Shown in pieces: positions 17,285 to 26,213 of a stretch of DNA of 64,000 nt; the stretch's first letter is position 1; each line of letters starts with the position of its first letter. The DNA comes from an uncultured Clostridium sp. (GTDB lineage Bacteria > Bacillota > Clostridia > Lachnospirales > Lachnospiraceae), in contig URNT01000002.1 of NCBI GenBank assembly GCA_900549235.1, positions 1-64,000 on the forward strand. The letters are read 5' to 3'. Under the pieces are notes generated by a model. That model searched no databases. It was not told the DNA's origin and was given only the letters and a program-made list of their open reading frames with translations. The position numbers and the translations under genes were made by a program.

Positions 17285-17313
17285 TTTACGAATCTGTATT
17301 TATATACTATAAT
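17285..17313 (+). promoter_or_regulatory. Promoter for the DAHP synthase gene
   Basis: TTTACG at 17285-17290, 17-base spacer, TATAAT at 17308-17313. The start codon follows 39 bases later. Confidence 0.65.
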
Positions 17314-17352
17314 GAACCATTGAAATCCATTGATGATCGGAGGACTTATATT

Positions 17353-18384
17353 ATGGGATTCACATTTGTTAATAAACTGCCTACACCGGCAGAGATCCGT
17401 GAGCAGTTCCCTCTCGCCCAGGAGCTGGCCCAGGTCAAGCAGAAAAGAGACGAGGAGGTACGGGACGTTATTACCGGAAAAAGCAGTAAATTCCTGGTAA
17501 TCATCGGCCCCTGCTCCGCTGACAACGAGGAGGCGGTGTGCGACTATGTGGGACGTCTGGTAAAGGTCCAGGAAAAGACCAGGGACCGCCTGATCATCAT
17601 CCCCCGCGTGTACACCAATAAGCCCAGAACCACAGGCGAGGGCTATATGGGCATGGTCCATCAGCCGGATCCGGAAAAAAAGCCGGATATGTTTGAGGGG
17701 ATTCTGGCCATCCGCCATATGCATATGCGTGTGTTAAGAGAAACCGGCTTTTCCACCGCAGACGAGATGCTCTACCCCGACAACCTGGATTACCTGTCTG
17801 ATATGATGTCCTATATCGCAGTAGGCGCCCGCTCTGTGGAAAATCAGTTCCACCGCCTGGTAGCCAGCGGCTGCGACGTGCCTGTGGGCATGAAAAATCC
17901 CACCAGCGGGGATCTGACTGTTATGCTGAACTCTGTGGTTGCGGCCCAGCTGCCCCACGATTTCATTTTCAGAGGGGACGAGGTGCAGTGCCCCGGCAAT
18001 CCGCTGACCCACACCATCCTGAGAGGAGCGGTGAACAAAAGAGGACAGTGTATCCCCAACTACCACTACGAGGATCTGAAGCTTCTCTTTGATCTGTATT
18101 CACAGAGAGGGCTTAAGAATCCGGCCTGTATCATTGATACCAACCACGCTAACTCCAACAAGCAGTATATGGAGCAGATCCGTATCGCAAAAGAGGTGCT
18201 TCACAGCCGCCGCCATTCGGAGGACATCAAGGGGCTTGTCAAGGGCCTGATGATCGAAAGCTATATCGAGCCCGGCAGCCAGAAGATAGGCCACCACTGC
18301 TACGGACAGTCCATCACCGATCCCTGCCTTGGGTGGGAGGCTTCGGAGCAGCTTCTGTATGAGATTGCGGAGATGGCGGATTAA
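17353..18384 (+). CDS. aroF: 3-deoxy-7-phosphoheptulonate (DAHP) synthase, class I AroFGH type
   Basis: This enzyme condenses phosphoenolpyruvate and erythrose 4-phosphate in the first step of aromatic amino acid synthesis. From the ATG at 17353 (GGAGGA 8 bases upstream) it has 343 residues. Family motifs are IGPCSADN, PRVYTNKPRTTGEGYMG, GARSVENQFHR, VGMKNPTSGD, RGDEVQCPGNP and IDTNHANSNK. The open frame extends upstream to 17146, but that part overlaps the promoter and is not coding. Which aromatic amino acid inhibits it cannot be told. Confidence 0.95.
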   Translation: MGFTFVNKLPTPAEIREQFPLAQELAQVKQKRDEEVRDVITGKSSKFLVIIGPCSADNEEAVCDYVGRLVKVQEKTRDRLIIIPRVYTNKPRTTGEGYMGMVHQPDPEKKPDMFEGILAIRHMHMRVLRETGFSTADEMLYPDNLDYLSDMMSYIAVGARSVENQFHRLVASGCDVPVGMKNPTSGDLTVMLNSVVAAQLPHDFIFRGDEVQCPGNPLTHTILRGAVNKRGQCIPNYHYEDLKLLFDLYSQRGLKNPACIIDTNHANSNKQYMEQIRIAKEVLHSRRHSEDIKGLVKGLMIESYIEPGSQKIGHHCYGQSITDPCLGWEASEQLLYEIAEMAD

Positions 18385-18401
18385 ATAGAAGTTGAAATAC
18401 A

Positions 18402-18443
18402 ACAGCCATGAGACAGCAAACCGCTGCTTCATGGCTGTTTTTC
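18402..18443 (+). terminator. Terminator after DAHP synthase
   Basis: ACAGCCATGA pairs with TCATGGCTGT, with an inner AGCA.../...TGCT pairing, followed by TTTTT in the plus direction. It lies between convergent genes. Confidence 0.85.
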
Positions 18444-18460
18444 ACTGTATTTTAATTCAA

Positions 18461-19303
18461 TCAGGCTGCCAGGGCATTGATCCCGAAGTAGGCCAGTACG
18501 ATGACGCCCAGGATGATCCGGTAATATCCGAAGAATTTGAAATCATGCTTGCGGACGTAGCTCATTAAGAACTGAATGGAGTAGATGGATACCCCGAAGG
18601 CCACTGCCATTCCCAGGATCAGATAGAAGAACTGGACCAGGGTAAATGCGTTGCCGTCCAGGAAGTATTTTACCAGCTTTAAAAGGCTTGCGCCGAACAT
18701 GACCGGAATTCCCAGGTAGAAGGAAAACTCCGCCGCCGCCCCTCTGGAGCAGCCAAGGACCATGGCTCCAAGGATGGTGGAGCCGGAACGGGAGGTTCCG
18801 GGGATCAGGGCCAGAAGCTGGAACATACCGATTAAAAATGCGGTTTTCATTGAAATATGTCCTACCTTTACCACCGCAGGATTGGAACAGAGGCTGCTGT
18901 TTTCCAGAAGGATAAAGAGGACACCGTATAGGATCAGGGCAATGGCCACTACATAGGCATTATACAGATGCGCCTCCATCCAGTCATCCAGCAGAAGCCC
19001 CAGAATGGCCGCAGGGATGCAGGCAATGAGGATCTTGATCCAGAGGGCCCAGGTGGCTTCCTTCTGCCGACCGTTTTTTCTTGGGCTGAAGGGGTTTAAA
19101 CGGTGGAAATACATGACCACTACCGCCAGGATGGCCCCCAGCTGGATCACTACCAGAAATACATCCTTAAATGCCTCTTCCTGGTTTAACTGTATGATTT
19201 CGTCTACCAGGATCATATGTCCCGTACTGCTGATGGGGAGCCACTCTGTAAAGCCCTCCACAATACCCAGCACGATTATCTTTAAAATTTCTACTAAACT
19301 CAT
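18461..19303 (-). CDS. uppP: Undecaprenyl-diphosphatase (UppP/BacA)
   Basis: This 280-residue membrane enzyme recycles the lipid carrier for cell-wall synthesis by dephosphorylating undecaprenyl diphosphate; extra activity gives bacitracin tolerance. Active-site segments are EGFTEWLPISSTGHMIL near the N-terminus and PGTSRSGSTI in the middle. AAGGAG lies 5 bases before the ATG. Confidence 0.95.
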   Translation of the reverse strand: MSLVEILKIIVLGIVEGFTEWLPISSTGHMILVDEIIQLNQEEAFKDVFLVVIQLGAILAVVVMYFHRLNPFSPRKNGRQKEATWALWIKILIACIPAAILGLLLDDWMEAHLYNAYVVAIALILYGVLFILLENSSLCSNPAVVKVGHISMKTAFLIGMFQLLALIPGTSRSGSTILGAMVLGCSRGAAAEFSFYLGIPVMFGASLLKLVKYFLDGNAFTLVQFFYLILGMAVAFGVSIYSIQFLMSYVRKHDFKFFGYYRIILGVIVLAYFGINALAA

Positions 19304-19381
19304 AGTTTCTCCTTACCGCACAGCCGCGTCTTCTTATGCTGTACATTTTATGTGGTGTTCCCGGCGTCTATTCTATACTGC

Positions 19382-20056
19382 TTAGATATTCTCAATCTGC
19401 CAGTCGATGGGATCCAGGCCCCGGCTTTCTAAAAACGCGTTGGTCTGGCTGAAGGGCCTGCTTCCGAAAAAGCCGCGGTAAGCAGATAAGGGGCTTGGAT
19501 GAGGGGCTTCAAGGATCAGATGGTTTGGGTTTGTGAGCATGGACTTTTTCATCTGGGCGGGCCTGCCCCAGAGGATGAAAACAATGGGGTGCTCCTGTTC
19601 ATTTAGTACCCGGATCGCCGCATCGGTAAACTCCTCCCAGCCGATATTGTGGTGGGAATTGGCCTGGTGGGCCCGGACAGTCAGAACGGTATTTAAAAGC
19701 ATAACGCCCTGGTCAGCCCATTTTTTCAGATAGCCGTTGTTGGGAATGTAGCAGCCCATGTCATCATGGAGCTCCTGATAAATATTTACCAGAGACGGAG
19801 GTACCGGCACATCCGGCTTGACAGAGAAACAGAGGCCATGGGCCTGCCCGTCATTGTGATAAGGGTCCTGTCCCAGGATCACTACCTTTACCTTTGCAAG
19901 GGGTGTAAAGGCGAAGGCATTGAAAATGTCATCAGGATCCGGGAAGATCTGTCTTGTCTGGTACTCCTGCTTTACCGTATCGTACAGCTTTTTATAATAT
20001 GGTTTCTTAAACTCGGCGCTTAAGGGGCCAAGCCAGTCATTTGATATTGCTGCCAT
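19382..20056 (-). CDS. ung: Uracil-DNA glycosylase
   Basis: This 224-residue family 1 enzyme removes uracil from DNA. Motifs are GQDPYHNDGQAHGLCFSV (water-activating Asp), the LLNTVLTVR segment with uracil-recognition Asn, and HPSPLSAYRGFFG (catalytic His and intercalation loop). AAAGGAG precedes the start. Confidence 0.96.
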   Translation of the reverse strand: MAAISNDWLGPLSAEFKKPYYKKLYDTVKQEYQTRQIFPDPDDIFNAFAFTPLAKVKVVILGQDPYHNDGQAHGLCFSVKPDVPVPPSLVNIYQELHDDMGCYIPNNGYLKKWADQGVMLLNTVLTVRAHQANSHHNIGWEEFTDAAIRVLNEQEHPIVFILWGRPAQMKKSMLTNPNHLILEAPHPSPLSAYRGFFGSRPFSQTNAFLESRGLDPIDWQIENI

Positions 20057-20156
20057 TGCCGTGTTCTCCTTTGTTGTTTTCTGTCGATCTTTGCTTTATT
20101 GTAACATATGGAGCGGAAGGAGACAACGGCTAACTGACTAAGTTTCTGCGGATTTC

Positions 20157-20918
20157 TCACAGCCGCACCGGAATCCCCCTCCCATGCAGATACTCCTTCA
20201 GTTCCCTAATCTCCAGCTCCTTATAATGGAACAGAGAAGCGGCCAGGGCGGCATCTGCCTTTCCTGCTGTGAGAGCGTCGTAGAAATGTTCCTTTGTGCC
20301 GGCGCCGCCGGAAGCGATCACAGGAACGGATACATTTTCCGCGATTGCGGCAGTGAGCTCATTGTCGTAGCCGGCTTTTGTGCCGTCGCAGTCCATGCTG
20401 GTTAGAAGGATCTCTCCCGCTCCCATGCGGTCTGCTTTCATGGCCCATTCCACTGCGTCGATTCCCATGTCCAGGCGCCCTCCATGCTTGTAAATGTTCC
20501 AGCCTGAGCCGTCCGGGCGGCGTTTGGCATCGATGGCTACCACCACGCACTGGCGGCCGAATTTCTCTGCCGCCTCTGTGATCAGCTCCGGCCGGTCGAT
20601 GGCGGAGGAATTGATGGAGATCTTATCTGCCCCTTCTCTGAGGAGCATACGAAAATCCTCTACGGTACGGATCCCGCCGCCTACGGTAAAGGGGATAAAT
20701 ACCGTCTCTGCCACTCTCCTTACCATATCCACCACCGTTCCCCGGTGATCGCTGGAGGCGGTAATATCCAGGAATACAAGCTCATCCGCCCCCGCCCGGT
20801 CATAGGCGGCAGCAATCTCCACCGGATCCCCTGCGTCTCTCAGGTTCACAAAATTAACGCCTTTTACAACACGCCCGTTTTTTACATCCAGGCATGGAAT
20901 GATCCTTTTTGTAAACAT
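20157..20918 (-). CDS. hisF: Imidazole glycerol phosphate synthase, cyclase subunit
   Basis: This TIM-barrel subunit forms IGP and AICAR from PRFAR with ammonia from HisH. Catalytic Asp residues are in IPCLDVKNGRVVKG (N-terminus) and VVAIDAKR; phosphate loops are GGGIRTVEDF and ASGGAGTKEHF. The ATG at 20918 has AAAGGAG 8 bases upstream; the ATG two codons earlier is too close to that site. It lies 13 bases downstream of hisH. No other his genes are in the window. Confidence 0.95.
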   Translation of the reverse strand: MFTKRIIPCLDVKNGRVVKGVNFVNLRDAGDPVEIAAAYDRAGADELVFLDITASSDHRGTVVDMVRRVAETVFIPFTVGGGIRTVEDFRMLLREGADKISINSSAIDRPELITEAAEKFGRQCVVVAIDAKRRPDGSGWNIYKHGGRLDMGIDAVEWAMKADRMGAGEILLTSMDCDGTKAGYDNELTAAIAENVSVPVIASGGAGTKEHFYDALTAGKADAALAASLFHYKELEIRELKEYLHGRGIPVRL

Positions 20919-20931
20919 CTGCATTTCTCCT

Positions 20932-21537
20932 TTATCGATCAATGAAATCCTTCAGTATCTGCAGGCCCACGCTGCCGCTCTTTTCCGGATGGAACTGACA
21001 GCCGAAAAGATTCCCACGCTCTACGGCGCAGTGGATCTGGGTCCCGTACCAGGTGGAGGCGGCTACAATGTCCGGATCCTCTGCCTTGAGATAATAGGAA
21101 TGTACAAAATAGACGTAGTCTCCGTCCTTTATATGCCGGAACAAAGCGGCCCCCGGTGTGATAGAAAGGGAATTCCAGCCCATATGAGGTATCTTAAGAC
21201 CTGGATGCTCCGGGATCCTTAAGATCTTCCCAGGCAGAAGGCCAAGGCCCTTTACCCCCGGACTTTCTTCGCTGCTTTCAAACAGAAGCTGCATTCCCAG
21301 GCAGATGCCAAGAAAGGGGATTCCCCGGCCCACCGCCTCCTGTATGGTTCCCACCAGGTCATACTGGGTAAGACGCTCCATAGCATCTCCAAAGGAGCCC
21401 ACTCCCGGCAGAATCAGCTTATCCGCATGAAGGATCGCTTCCTTTTCTCTGGTGATCCGGCTTTCCTCCCCCAGATAAGCCAGGGCTTTTTCAACGCTGC
21501 GCAGATTTCCTGCGTCATAATCAATCACAGTGATCAT
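20932..21537 (-). CDS. hisH: Imidazole glycerol phosphate synthase, glutamine amidotransferase subunit
   Basis: From the ATG at 21537 (GAGAGGAG about 6 bases upstream) this is a 201-residue class I amidotransferase. It starts MITVIDYDAGNLRSVEKAL, has nucleophile Cys in LGICLGMQLLF and the His-Glu pair in GCQFHPEKSG. It supplies ammonia to HisF. The frame extends 22 codons upstream with no support. Confidence 0.95.
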   Translation of the reverse strand: MITVIDYDAGNLRSVEKALAYLGEESRITREKEAILHADKLILPGVGSFGDAMERLTQYDLVGTIQEAVGRGIPFLGICLGMQLLFESSEESPGVKGLGLLPGKILRIPEHPGLKIPHMGWNSLSITPGAALFRHIKDGDYVYFVHSYYLKAEDPDIVAASTWYGTQIHCAVERGNLFGCQFHPEKSGSVGLQILKDFIDR

Positions 21538-21601
21538 AGGTATCTCCTCTCTTGGATTTACTGTTACCAGTATTTTACCACAGTAACGTACTGAAGGCAA
21601 C

Positions 21602-21643
21602 AAAAAGGTATGATAAGCTCCGTTCAGAGTCTCATCATACCTT
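21602..21643 (-). terminator. Terminator after the D,D-carboxypeptidase gene
   Basis: On the minus strand AAAGGTATGAT pairs with ATCATACCTTT and is followed by TTTTT. It separates the carboxypeptidase gene from hisH. Confidence 0.8.
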
Positions 21644-21655
21644 TTGCAATGCTTT

Positions 21656-23185
21656 TTATTGTATCCAGGCTCCGTCAGAGCCTACAGTGTAACCGTCAGG
21701 GGTGGTGGTATTGGTGAGCATGGCTCCGTTAGAGCCCAGGTAGAACCATTTGCCATTTTCCGGCACCTGGCACCAGTAGTTCTTTGCCATGGAGCCGTCG
21801 GAGCGGAGATAATACCAGGTTCCGTTAAGGTTACGCCAGCCCTTGGCCATATAACTGCTGGCGTCAAACCAATAGGAAAGCCCATCCACTGTCACCCATT
21901 CGTTTGCTGCCTTTGCGCCGTTATCTTTTATGTAAGTCCAGCCGGTACTGTCCTGAAGCCAGCCCTTCTGGGCTGAGGTGCCGGGGCCATTGTTTTGAGT
22001 ACCTGCACTGGAACTTCCGCTTAAGCCTCCGGCCTTTGCCAAGGCAAAGCCGTAATCAAACAGTGCCTTTGTATCTACATAATGGGTGGACTTGCTTTTC
22101 ATCACCACAGCGATCAGGCGGACGCCGTCCTGCTCTGCGGCTGTCACCAGGGTATTTCCTGCCTTTGAGGTGTAGCCGGTCTTTCCGCCGATAACACCGG
22201 GATAGTACCGGGAGTCACCAGAATTCAGCATCTTGTGGCCCATGGTTACTGTAAGGCCGGAGGGATTTTTCTTTGTAGCCGGCAGGGTGTAGGTGCGGGT
22301 AGAGGCCACCGTCTTTACCGTCTCGTTTTTAAATGCCTCTCTGGCAATGAGAGCCATATCATGAGGAGTGGTATAATGATTGGAATCATTGAGCCCGTGG
22401 GGGTTGGTGAAATGGGTGCCGGTACAGCCAAGGGCGGCAGCGCGGGCATTCATCATATCGGCAAAGGCTGCGTTGCTGCCTGCCACGTGCTCTGCCAGGG
22501 CATTTCCTACCTCATTGGCGGATTTTAAAAGAAGGGCGTAGAGGCACTGGCGGACAGTCATGGTATCGCCCTCTGTCATGTTGATAGAAACTGCCCCGGA
22601 TTCCAGGTTGGTGGTTGCAGTGGCAGAGAAGGTAACCACCTCATCCAGGCTGCAGTTTTCTGCCACCAGAAGAGCTGTCATCAGCTTGGTGATGCTGGCC
22701 GGGTAGAACTGGGTATCGCCGTTTTTGGAAAAAAGAACGGTTCCGGTGGCGCCGTCCATCAGCACCGCGCCTTCGGAGGCAATGGTGGGCTGGGGGATCT
22801 GGGAGGTTGTGAGGGTGGAGCTGGTGGTGCCGGTATTGCTGGTATTACCGCTGGGGCTGGTAGTTCCGGTTCCGGTGGTTCCGCTGTTTCCGGTATTTCC
22901 CGCACTGGTGCCTGGCCCGTTTTCGGTGCTTCCATCATTTCCGTTTCCAACGCCCGGCCCATTCCCGGTACTTCCGTTATTTCCATTTCCGGCAACCGGG
23001 CCGTTTCCCGTATTCCCGGAGCCGCCTGACGGCCCCCCGCTCCCTGTACTGTCTCCTGACTGCACCGAGGATACGGAGCTTTCCTCCAGAGGTGTGATAA
23101 TTGTGTCTGCATACGCTGCAGTTGACATGGCAAGAACAGCTGCCATTCCTATGCTTACAAGGGATTTCCACTTCCTGATTCTCAT
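21656..23185 (-). CDS. dacA: D-alanyl-D-alanine carboxypeptidase with wall-binding repeats
   Basis: This 509-residue secreted penicillin-binding protein (peptidase S11) trims the terminal D-Ala of peptidoglycan stems. It has a signal peptide (1-26), a low-complexity Gly/Asn/Ser/Thr linker (about 41-131), and a catalytic domain with SITK (164-167), SAN (222-224) and KTG (335-337). The C-terminal ~100 residues are choline-binding-type repeats (WVTVDGLSYWFDASSYMAKGW and others), replacing the usual amphipathic anchor helix of PBP5. The linker before the catalytic domain contains imperfect ~14-residue tandem units. Confidence 0.93.
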   Translation of the reverse strand: MRIRKWKSLVSIGMAAVLAMSTAAYADTIITPLEESSVSSVQSGDSTGSGGPSGGSGNTGNGPVAGNGNNGSTGNGPGVGNGNDGSTENGPGTSAGNTGNSGTTGTGTTSPSGNTSNTGTTSSTLTTSQIPQPTIASEGAVLMDGATGTVLFSKNGDTQFYPASITKLMTALLVAENCSLDEVVTFSATATTNLESGAVSINMTEGDTMTVRQCLYALLLKSANEVGNALAEHVAGSNAAFADMMNARAAALGCTGTHFTNPHGLNDSNHYTTPHDMALIAREAFKNETVKTVASTRTYTLPATKKNPSGLTVTMGHKMLNSGDSRYYPGVIGGKTGYTSKAGNTLVTAAEQDGVRLIAVVMKSKSTHYVDTKALFDYGFALAKAGGLSGSSSAGTQNNGPGTSAQKGWLQDSTGWTYIKDNGAKAANEWVTVDGLSYWFDASSYMAKGWRNLNGTWYYLRSDGSMAKNYWCQVPENGKWFYLGSNGAMLTNTTTPDGYTVGSDGAWIQ

Positions 23186-23387
23186 ATATATGCCTTTCCT
23201 GGATGCCTGGTCTTGTCAAAGAAGGGATCTAATGCTATTACACCCCCTGTCTGACGGCAGATTGATTCTGGTGTTCTTTGGTTCCTGCGTTAACAGTCCG
23301 CATCAAATATCAGTATAACATATTTTTCATCTCCAAAAAACTCCCAATTCTGACAATATACTTACGATACTGTTTACATTTCTTAAT

Positions 23388-24434
23388 TTATACCCCGGCA
23401 GGCCTCTCATTTTCCTGCCCCTTCAGATATGCCCGGACCAGCTCCAGTTCATCCATATAGAAGCAGTTAGGCAGCGTCCCCTCCTTTACAGCCCGGATAC
23501 AGTCTTCCAGATCCATCCACATCACAGATTCTACCTCCTCCTTCTGAAGGGAAAGGCTGTGCTCCTCTACCGGCTTTCTGTAAAGGTAGACTGCGCTGAT
23601 CTCCCGGTCCCGAAACAGCCTGCCGTAAAATACTTCCTCCATATATCCCCTGTGCCAGCCGGCAAACTCCAGATCCTCTGCCTGGGCGCAGATCCCCAGC
23701 TCCTCCTTAAGCTCCCTGAGAGCCGAGGGAAGATACTCGTCTCCCGCCTTCAGATGGCCTGCGGAAGAAATATCCCAGCAGCCCGGATAGGAGTCCTTAT
23801 TTTCACTGCGCTTCTGGAGAAGCAGATCAAAGCCGCCCAGAGCATTTTCCCGGACGATCCAGATGTGGGCGGTGGCATGAAGGTCCCCCTTTTCATGGAC
23901 CAGCGTCCGCTCCCGCACGATACCTGAGGGGGGTCCGTCCTCATTTCTCAGATCAAACAGCTCCAGAGGCCTTCCGTCCAACACTGCCTCCTTCAGGCAG
24001 TCCCCCTTATAAGACAGCTTCAAGGAAAAGAAGGGAGCATTTTCATTTAACAGGCGGAAAAATATATTGTCCCCCTCCCAAAGATTCAGCTCCAGCACTT
24101 TTTCCCTGGGCACCCATTCCAGGGTCCCTTCACTGCACTCAATCAGCTCACCTTCAAATGTGTCCGCCGTATAAAGACACATGTATTCTGTATCCCAGCC
24201 CTCTGCCATAAAGGTAACGATGCCTCTGAACCGCCATGAGGTCAGTGTAAGACCTGTCTCCTCCTTTGCCTCACGGAGCAGACATTCCTCCGGGCTTTCA
24301 TTTTCCTCAAAATGGCCTCCAATACCAATCCATTTGTCCTTATTTACATCCTTTTTCTTGCTGACCCGGTGGAGCATCAGATATGCGCCGTCTTTTTCAA
24401 TATAGCAGAGTGTGGTCATCCTTGACCGTTCCAT
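23388..24434 (-). CDS. Tandem double-Nudix hydrolase
   Basis: This 348-residue protein carries two Nudix domains. The first (about 1-135) resembles 8-oxo-dGTPase/MutT enzymes, with a Nudix box running from GGHFEENESPEE to REAKEETGL. The second (about 165-340) resembles the YfcD/IPP-isomerase-like branch, with a box from GHLKAGDEYLPS to LRELKEELGI. Both boxes keep the REXXEE catalytic core. The chosen ATG at 24434 has AAAGGAGG 7 bases upstream. Substrates are unknown; nucleotide clean-up is plausible for domain 1. Confidence 0.85.
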   Translation of the reverse strand: MERSRMTTLCYIEKDGAYLMLHRVSKKKDVNKDKWIGIGGHFEENESPEECLLREAKEETGLTLTSWRFRGIVTFMAEGWDTEYMCLYTADTFEGELIECSEGTLEWVPREKVLELNLWEGDNIFFRLLNENAPFFSLKLSYKGDCLKEAVLDGRPLELFDLRNEDGPPSGIVRERTLVHEKGDLHATAHIWIVRENALGGFDLLLQKRSENKDSYPGCWDISSAGHLKAGDEYLPSALRELKEELGICAQAEDLEFAGWHRGYMEEVFYGRLFRDREISAVYLYRKPVEEHSLSLQKEEVESVMWMDLEDCIRAVKEGTLPNCFYMDELELVRAYLKGQENERPAGV

Positions 24435-24467
24435 GTAACCGCCTCCTTTGACTGGTTGTACGCTTCT

Positions 24468-24498
24468 ATAAAAAGAAGCCCGCCAGAAACTGGCGGGC
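24468..24498 (-). terminator. Terminator after guaB
   Basis: GCCCGCCA pairs with TGGCGGGC around a 5-base loop, followed by TTCTTTTT in the minus direction. It lies directly before the ribosome site of the Nudix gene, so that gene depends on read-through or its own start. Confidence 0.85.
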
Positions 24499-24508
24499 GG
24501 GTGTCCCA

Positions 24509-25963
24509 TTATTCCTCAATAGAATAGTTTGGCGCCTCTTTTGTGATATGAATATCGTGAGGATGGCTTTCCTTTAAGGAAGCAGCGGAGATCTTCACAA
24601 ATCTGGCTGTCTCCTGCAGAGTCTTAATATCCTTGGCTCCGCAGTAACCCATACCGGAGCGGAGACCTCCAAGGAGCTGGAATACCGTATCCTCTACCAT
24701 ACCCTTGTACGCAACACGGCCCTCTACGCCTTCAGGAACCAGCTTCTTGGCGTCGGTCTGGAAATAGCGGTCCTTGCTGCCGTTCTCCATGGCGGCAATG
24801 GAGCCCATGCCCCGGTATACCTTGTATTTACGGCCCTGGTACAGTTCGAAGGTGCCCGGACTCTCGTCACAGCCCGCAAAGATGCTTCCCATCATACATA
24901 CGCTGCCGCCTGCTGCAATGGCCTTGGTCACGTCACCGGAATACTTGATGCCGCCGTCAGCAATGATGGGGATGCCGTACTCCTTTGCCACCTTGTAGCA
25001 ATCCATCACCGCGCTTACCTGAGGTACACCGATACCTGCTACCACACGGGTGGTACAGATGGATCCTGGTCCGATGCCCACCTTTACGCAGTCAACTCCT
25101 GCTTCGATGAGATCTCTGGTAGCCTCTGCTGTTGCCACGTTTCCTGCGATAACCTGAAGATCCGGATAAGCCTCCTTGATCATACGCACACAGCGCAGAA
25201 CGTTGGCAGAATGGCCATGAGCGGAATCCAGCACCACTACATCTACCTTAGCCTTAACAAGGGCGGCCACACGGTCCAGGACGTTTGCCGTAATACCTAC
25301 GGCAGCACCACAGAGAAGGCGTCCCTGTTCGTCCTTTGCGGACAGTGGGTACTTGATCTGCTTCTCAATATCCTTGATCGTAATCAGGCCCTTTAAGTTA
25401 AAATCATCATCTACGATAGGAAGCTTTTCCACTCTTGCCTTTGCAAGGATGGCCTTTGCCTCCTTTAAGGTAACGCCCTCTTTTGCTGTTACCAGGTTTT
25501 CAGAGGTCATGCACTCCTTGATGGGGCGGTCAAAATCCTCCTCAAACTTCAGGTCGCGGTTGGTGATGATGCCTACCAGCTTCCTGCCCTCTGTGATAGG
25601 CACACCAGAAATGCGGAACTTTGCCATCAGATCATTGGCATCCTTTAAGGTATGCTCTGGAGAAAGGAAAAATGGGTCTGTGATAACGCCGTTCTCAGAA
25701 CGTTTAACCCGGTCAACCTCTTCTGCCTGTTCCTCGATAGACATATTTTTATGAATGATGCCGATGCCGCCCTGTCTTGCCATGGCAATGGCCATACGGT
25801 GCTCGGTCACGGTATCCATGCCTGCGCTCATTAACGGAATGTTCAGCTTGATCTTTTTGGTCAGGTTGGTGCTAAGATCCACCTGGTTGGGAATGACTTC
25901 TGAATAAGCCGGAACCAGAAGCACATCATCAAAGGTAATGCCTTCACCGATAATTGTACCCAT
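24509..25963 (-). CDS. guaB: IMP dehydrogenase
   Basis: This 484-residue enzyme oxidises IMP to XMP in guanine nucleotide synthesis. It has a TIM barrel with the catalytic Cys loop GPGSICTTRVVAG, IADGGIKYSGD, and the mobile flap region MGSIAAMENGSKDRYFQ. Two CBS motifs are inserted at about residues 95-205. It is monocistronic, with its own promoter and terminator. Confidence 0.97.
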   Translation of the reverse strand: MGTIIGEGITFDDVLLVPAYSEVIPNQVDLSTNLTKKIKLNIPLMSAGMDTVTEHRMAIAMARQGGIGIIHKNMSIEEQAEEVDRVKRSENGVITDPFFLSPEHTLKDANDLMAKFRISGVPITEGRKLVGIITNRDLKFEEDFDRPIKECMTSENLVTAKEGVTLKEAKAILAKARVEKLPIVDDDFNLKGLITIKDIEKQIKYPLSAKDEQGRLLCGAAVGITANVLDRVAALVKAKVDVVVLDSAHGHSANVLRCVRMIKEAYPDLQVIAGNVATAEATRDLIEAGVDCVKVGIGPGSICTTRVVAGIGVPQVSAVMDCYKVAKEYGIPIIADGGIKYSGDVTKAIAAGGSVCMMGSIFAGCDESPGTFELYQGRKYKVYRGMGSIAAMENGSKDRYFQTDAKKLVPEGVEGRVAYKGMVEDTVFQLLGGLRSGMGYCGAKDIKTLQETARFVKISAASLKESHPHDIHITKEAPNYSIEE

Positions 25964-26010
25964 TGAAATTTCCTCTCTTTCTGTGCGTTTTGTCTTCTTA
26001 TTAGTATCTT

Positions 26011-26039
26011 ATACTAACAAATTTTACAGGGGTTGTCAA
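26011..26039 (-). promoter_or_regulatory. Sigma-A promoter for guaB
   Basis: TTGACA (26039-26034), 17 bases, TAGTAT (26016-26011) on the minus strand. No purine riboswitch or PurR box was recognised in the short leader. Confidence 0.7.
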
Positions 26040-26109
26040 ACCAAATGTGCGGGAAAGATTCATTGATTTTACTAATAAGGATACATCAGCCGGACTAATG
26101 GGAAAATTC

Positions 26110-26138
26110 TTGACAGTGCGGCCTTTATGATGTATAGT
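26110..26138 (+). promoter_or_regulatory. Promoter of the GntR-ABC operon
   Basis: TTGACA at 26110-26115, 17 bases, TATAGT at 26133-26138. The -10 overlaps the palindromic operator at 26135-26161. Confidence 0.8.
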
Positions 26139-26161
26139 GTATATATACGATATATACACTA
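26135..26161. promoter_or_regulatory. Perfect 27-bp palindromic operator over the -10
   Basis: TAGTGTATATA (26135-26145) and its exact complement TATATACACTA (26151-26161) flank a 5-base centre. The site overlaps the -10 and transcription start, the layout of a repressor autoregulated by the first gene of the operon (YtrA-like). Confidence 0.8.
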
Positions 26162-26213
26162 TACCAATTCAGCCGCATAAAAACCGGCTGATGCCAAACC
26201 ATGGAGGCATACA

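Noticed and set aside
22860..23045. Possible CRISPR array in the repetitive stretch of dacA
   Set aside because: Repeats are imperfect, in frame and encode a Gly/Asn linker; no spacers of constant size and no cas genes.
22725..23318. Plus-strand Pro/Val/Phe-rich frame opposite the carboxypeptidase linker
   Set aside because: Created by the Gly/Asn-rich repeat codons read in antisense; no start signals.
23186..23387. Riboswitch in the ~200-base leader of the carboxypeptidase
   Set aside because: Some local pairing exists but no known aptamer core was recognised; a weak promoter (TATACT) is the only feature.
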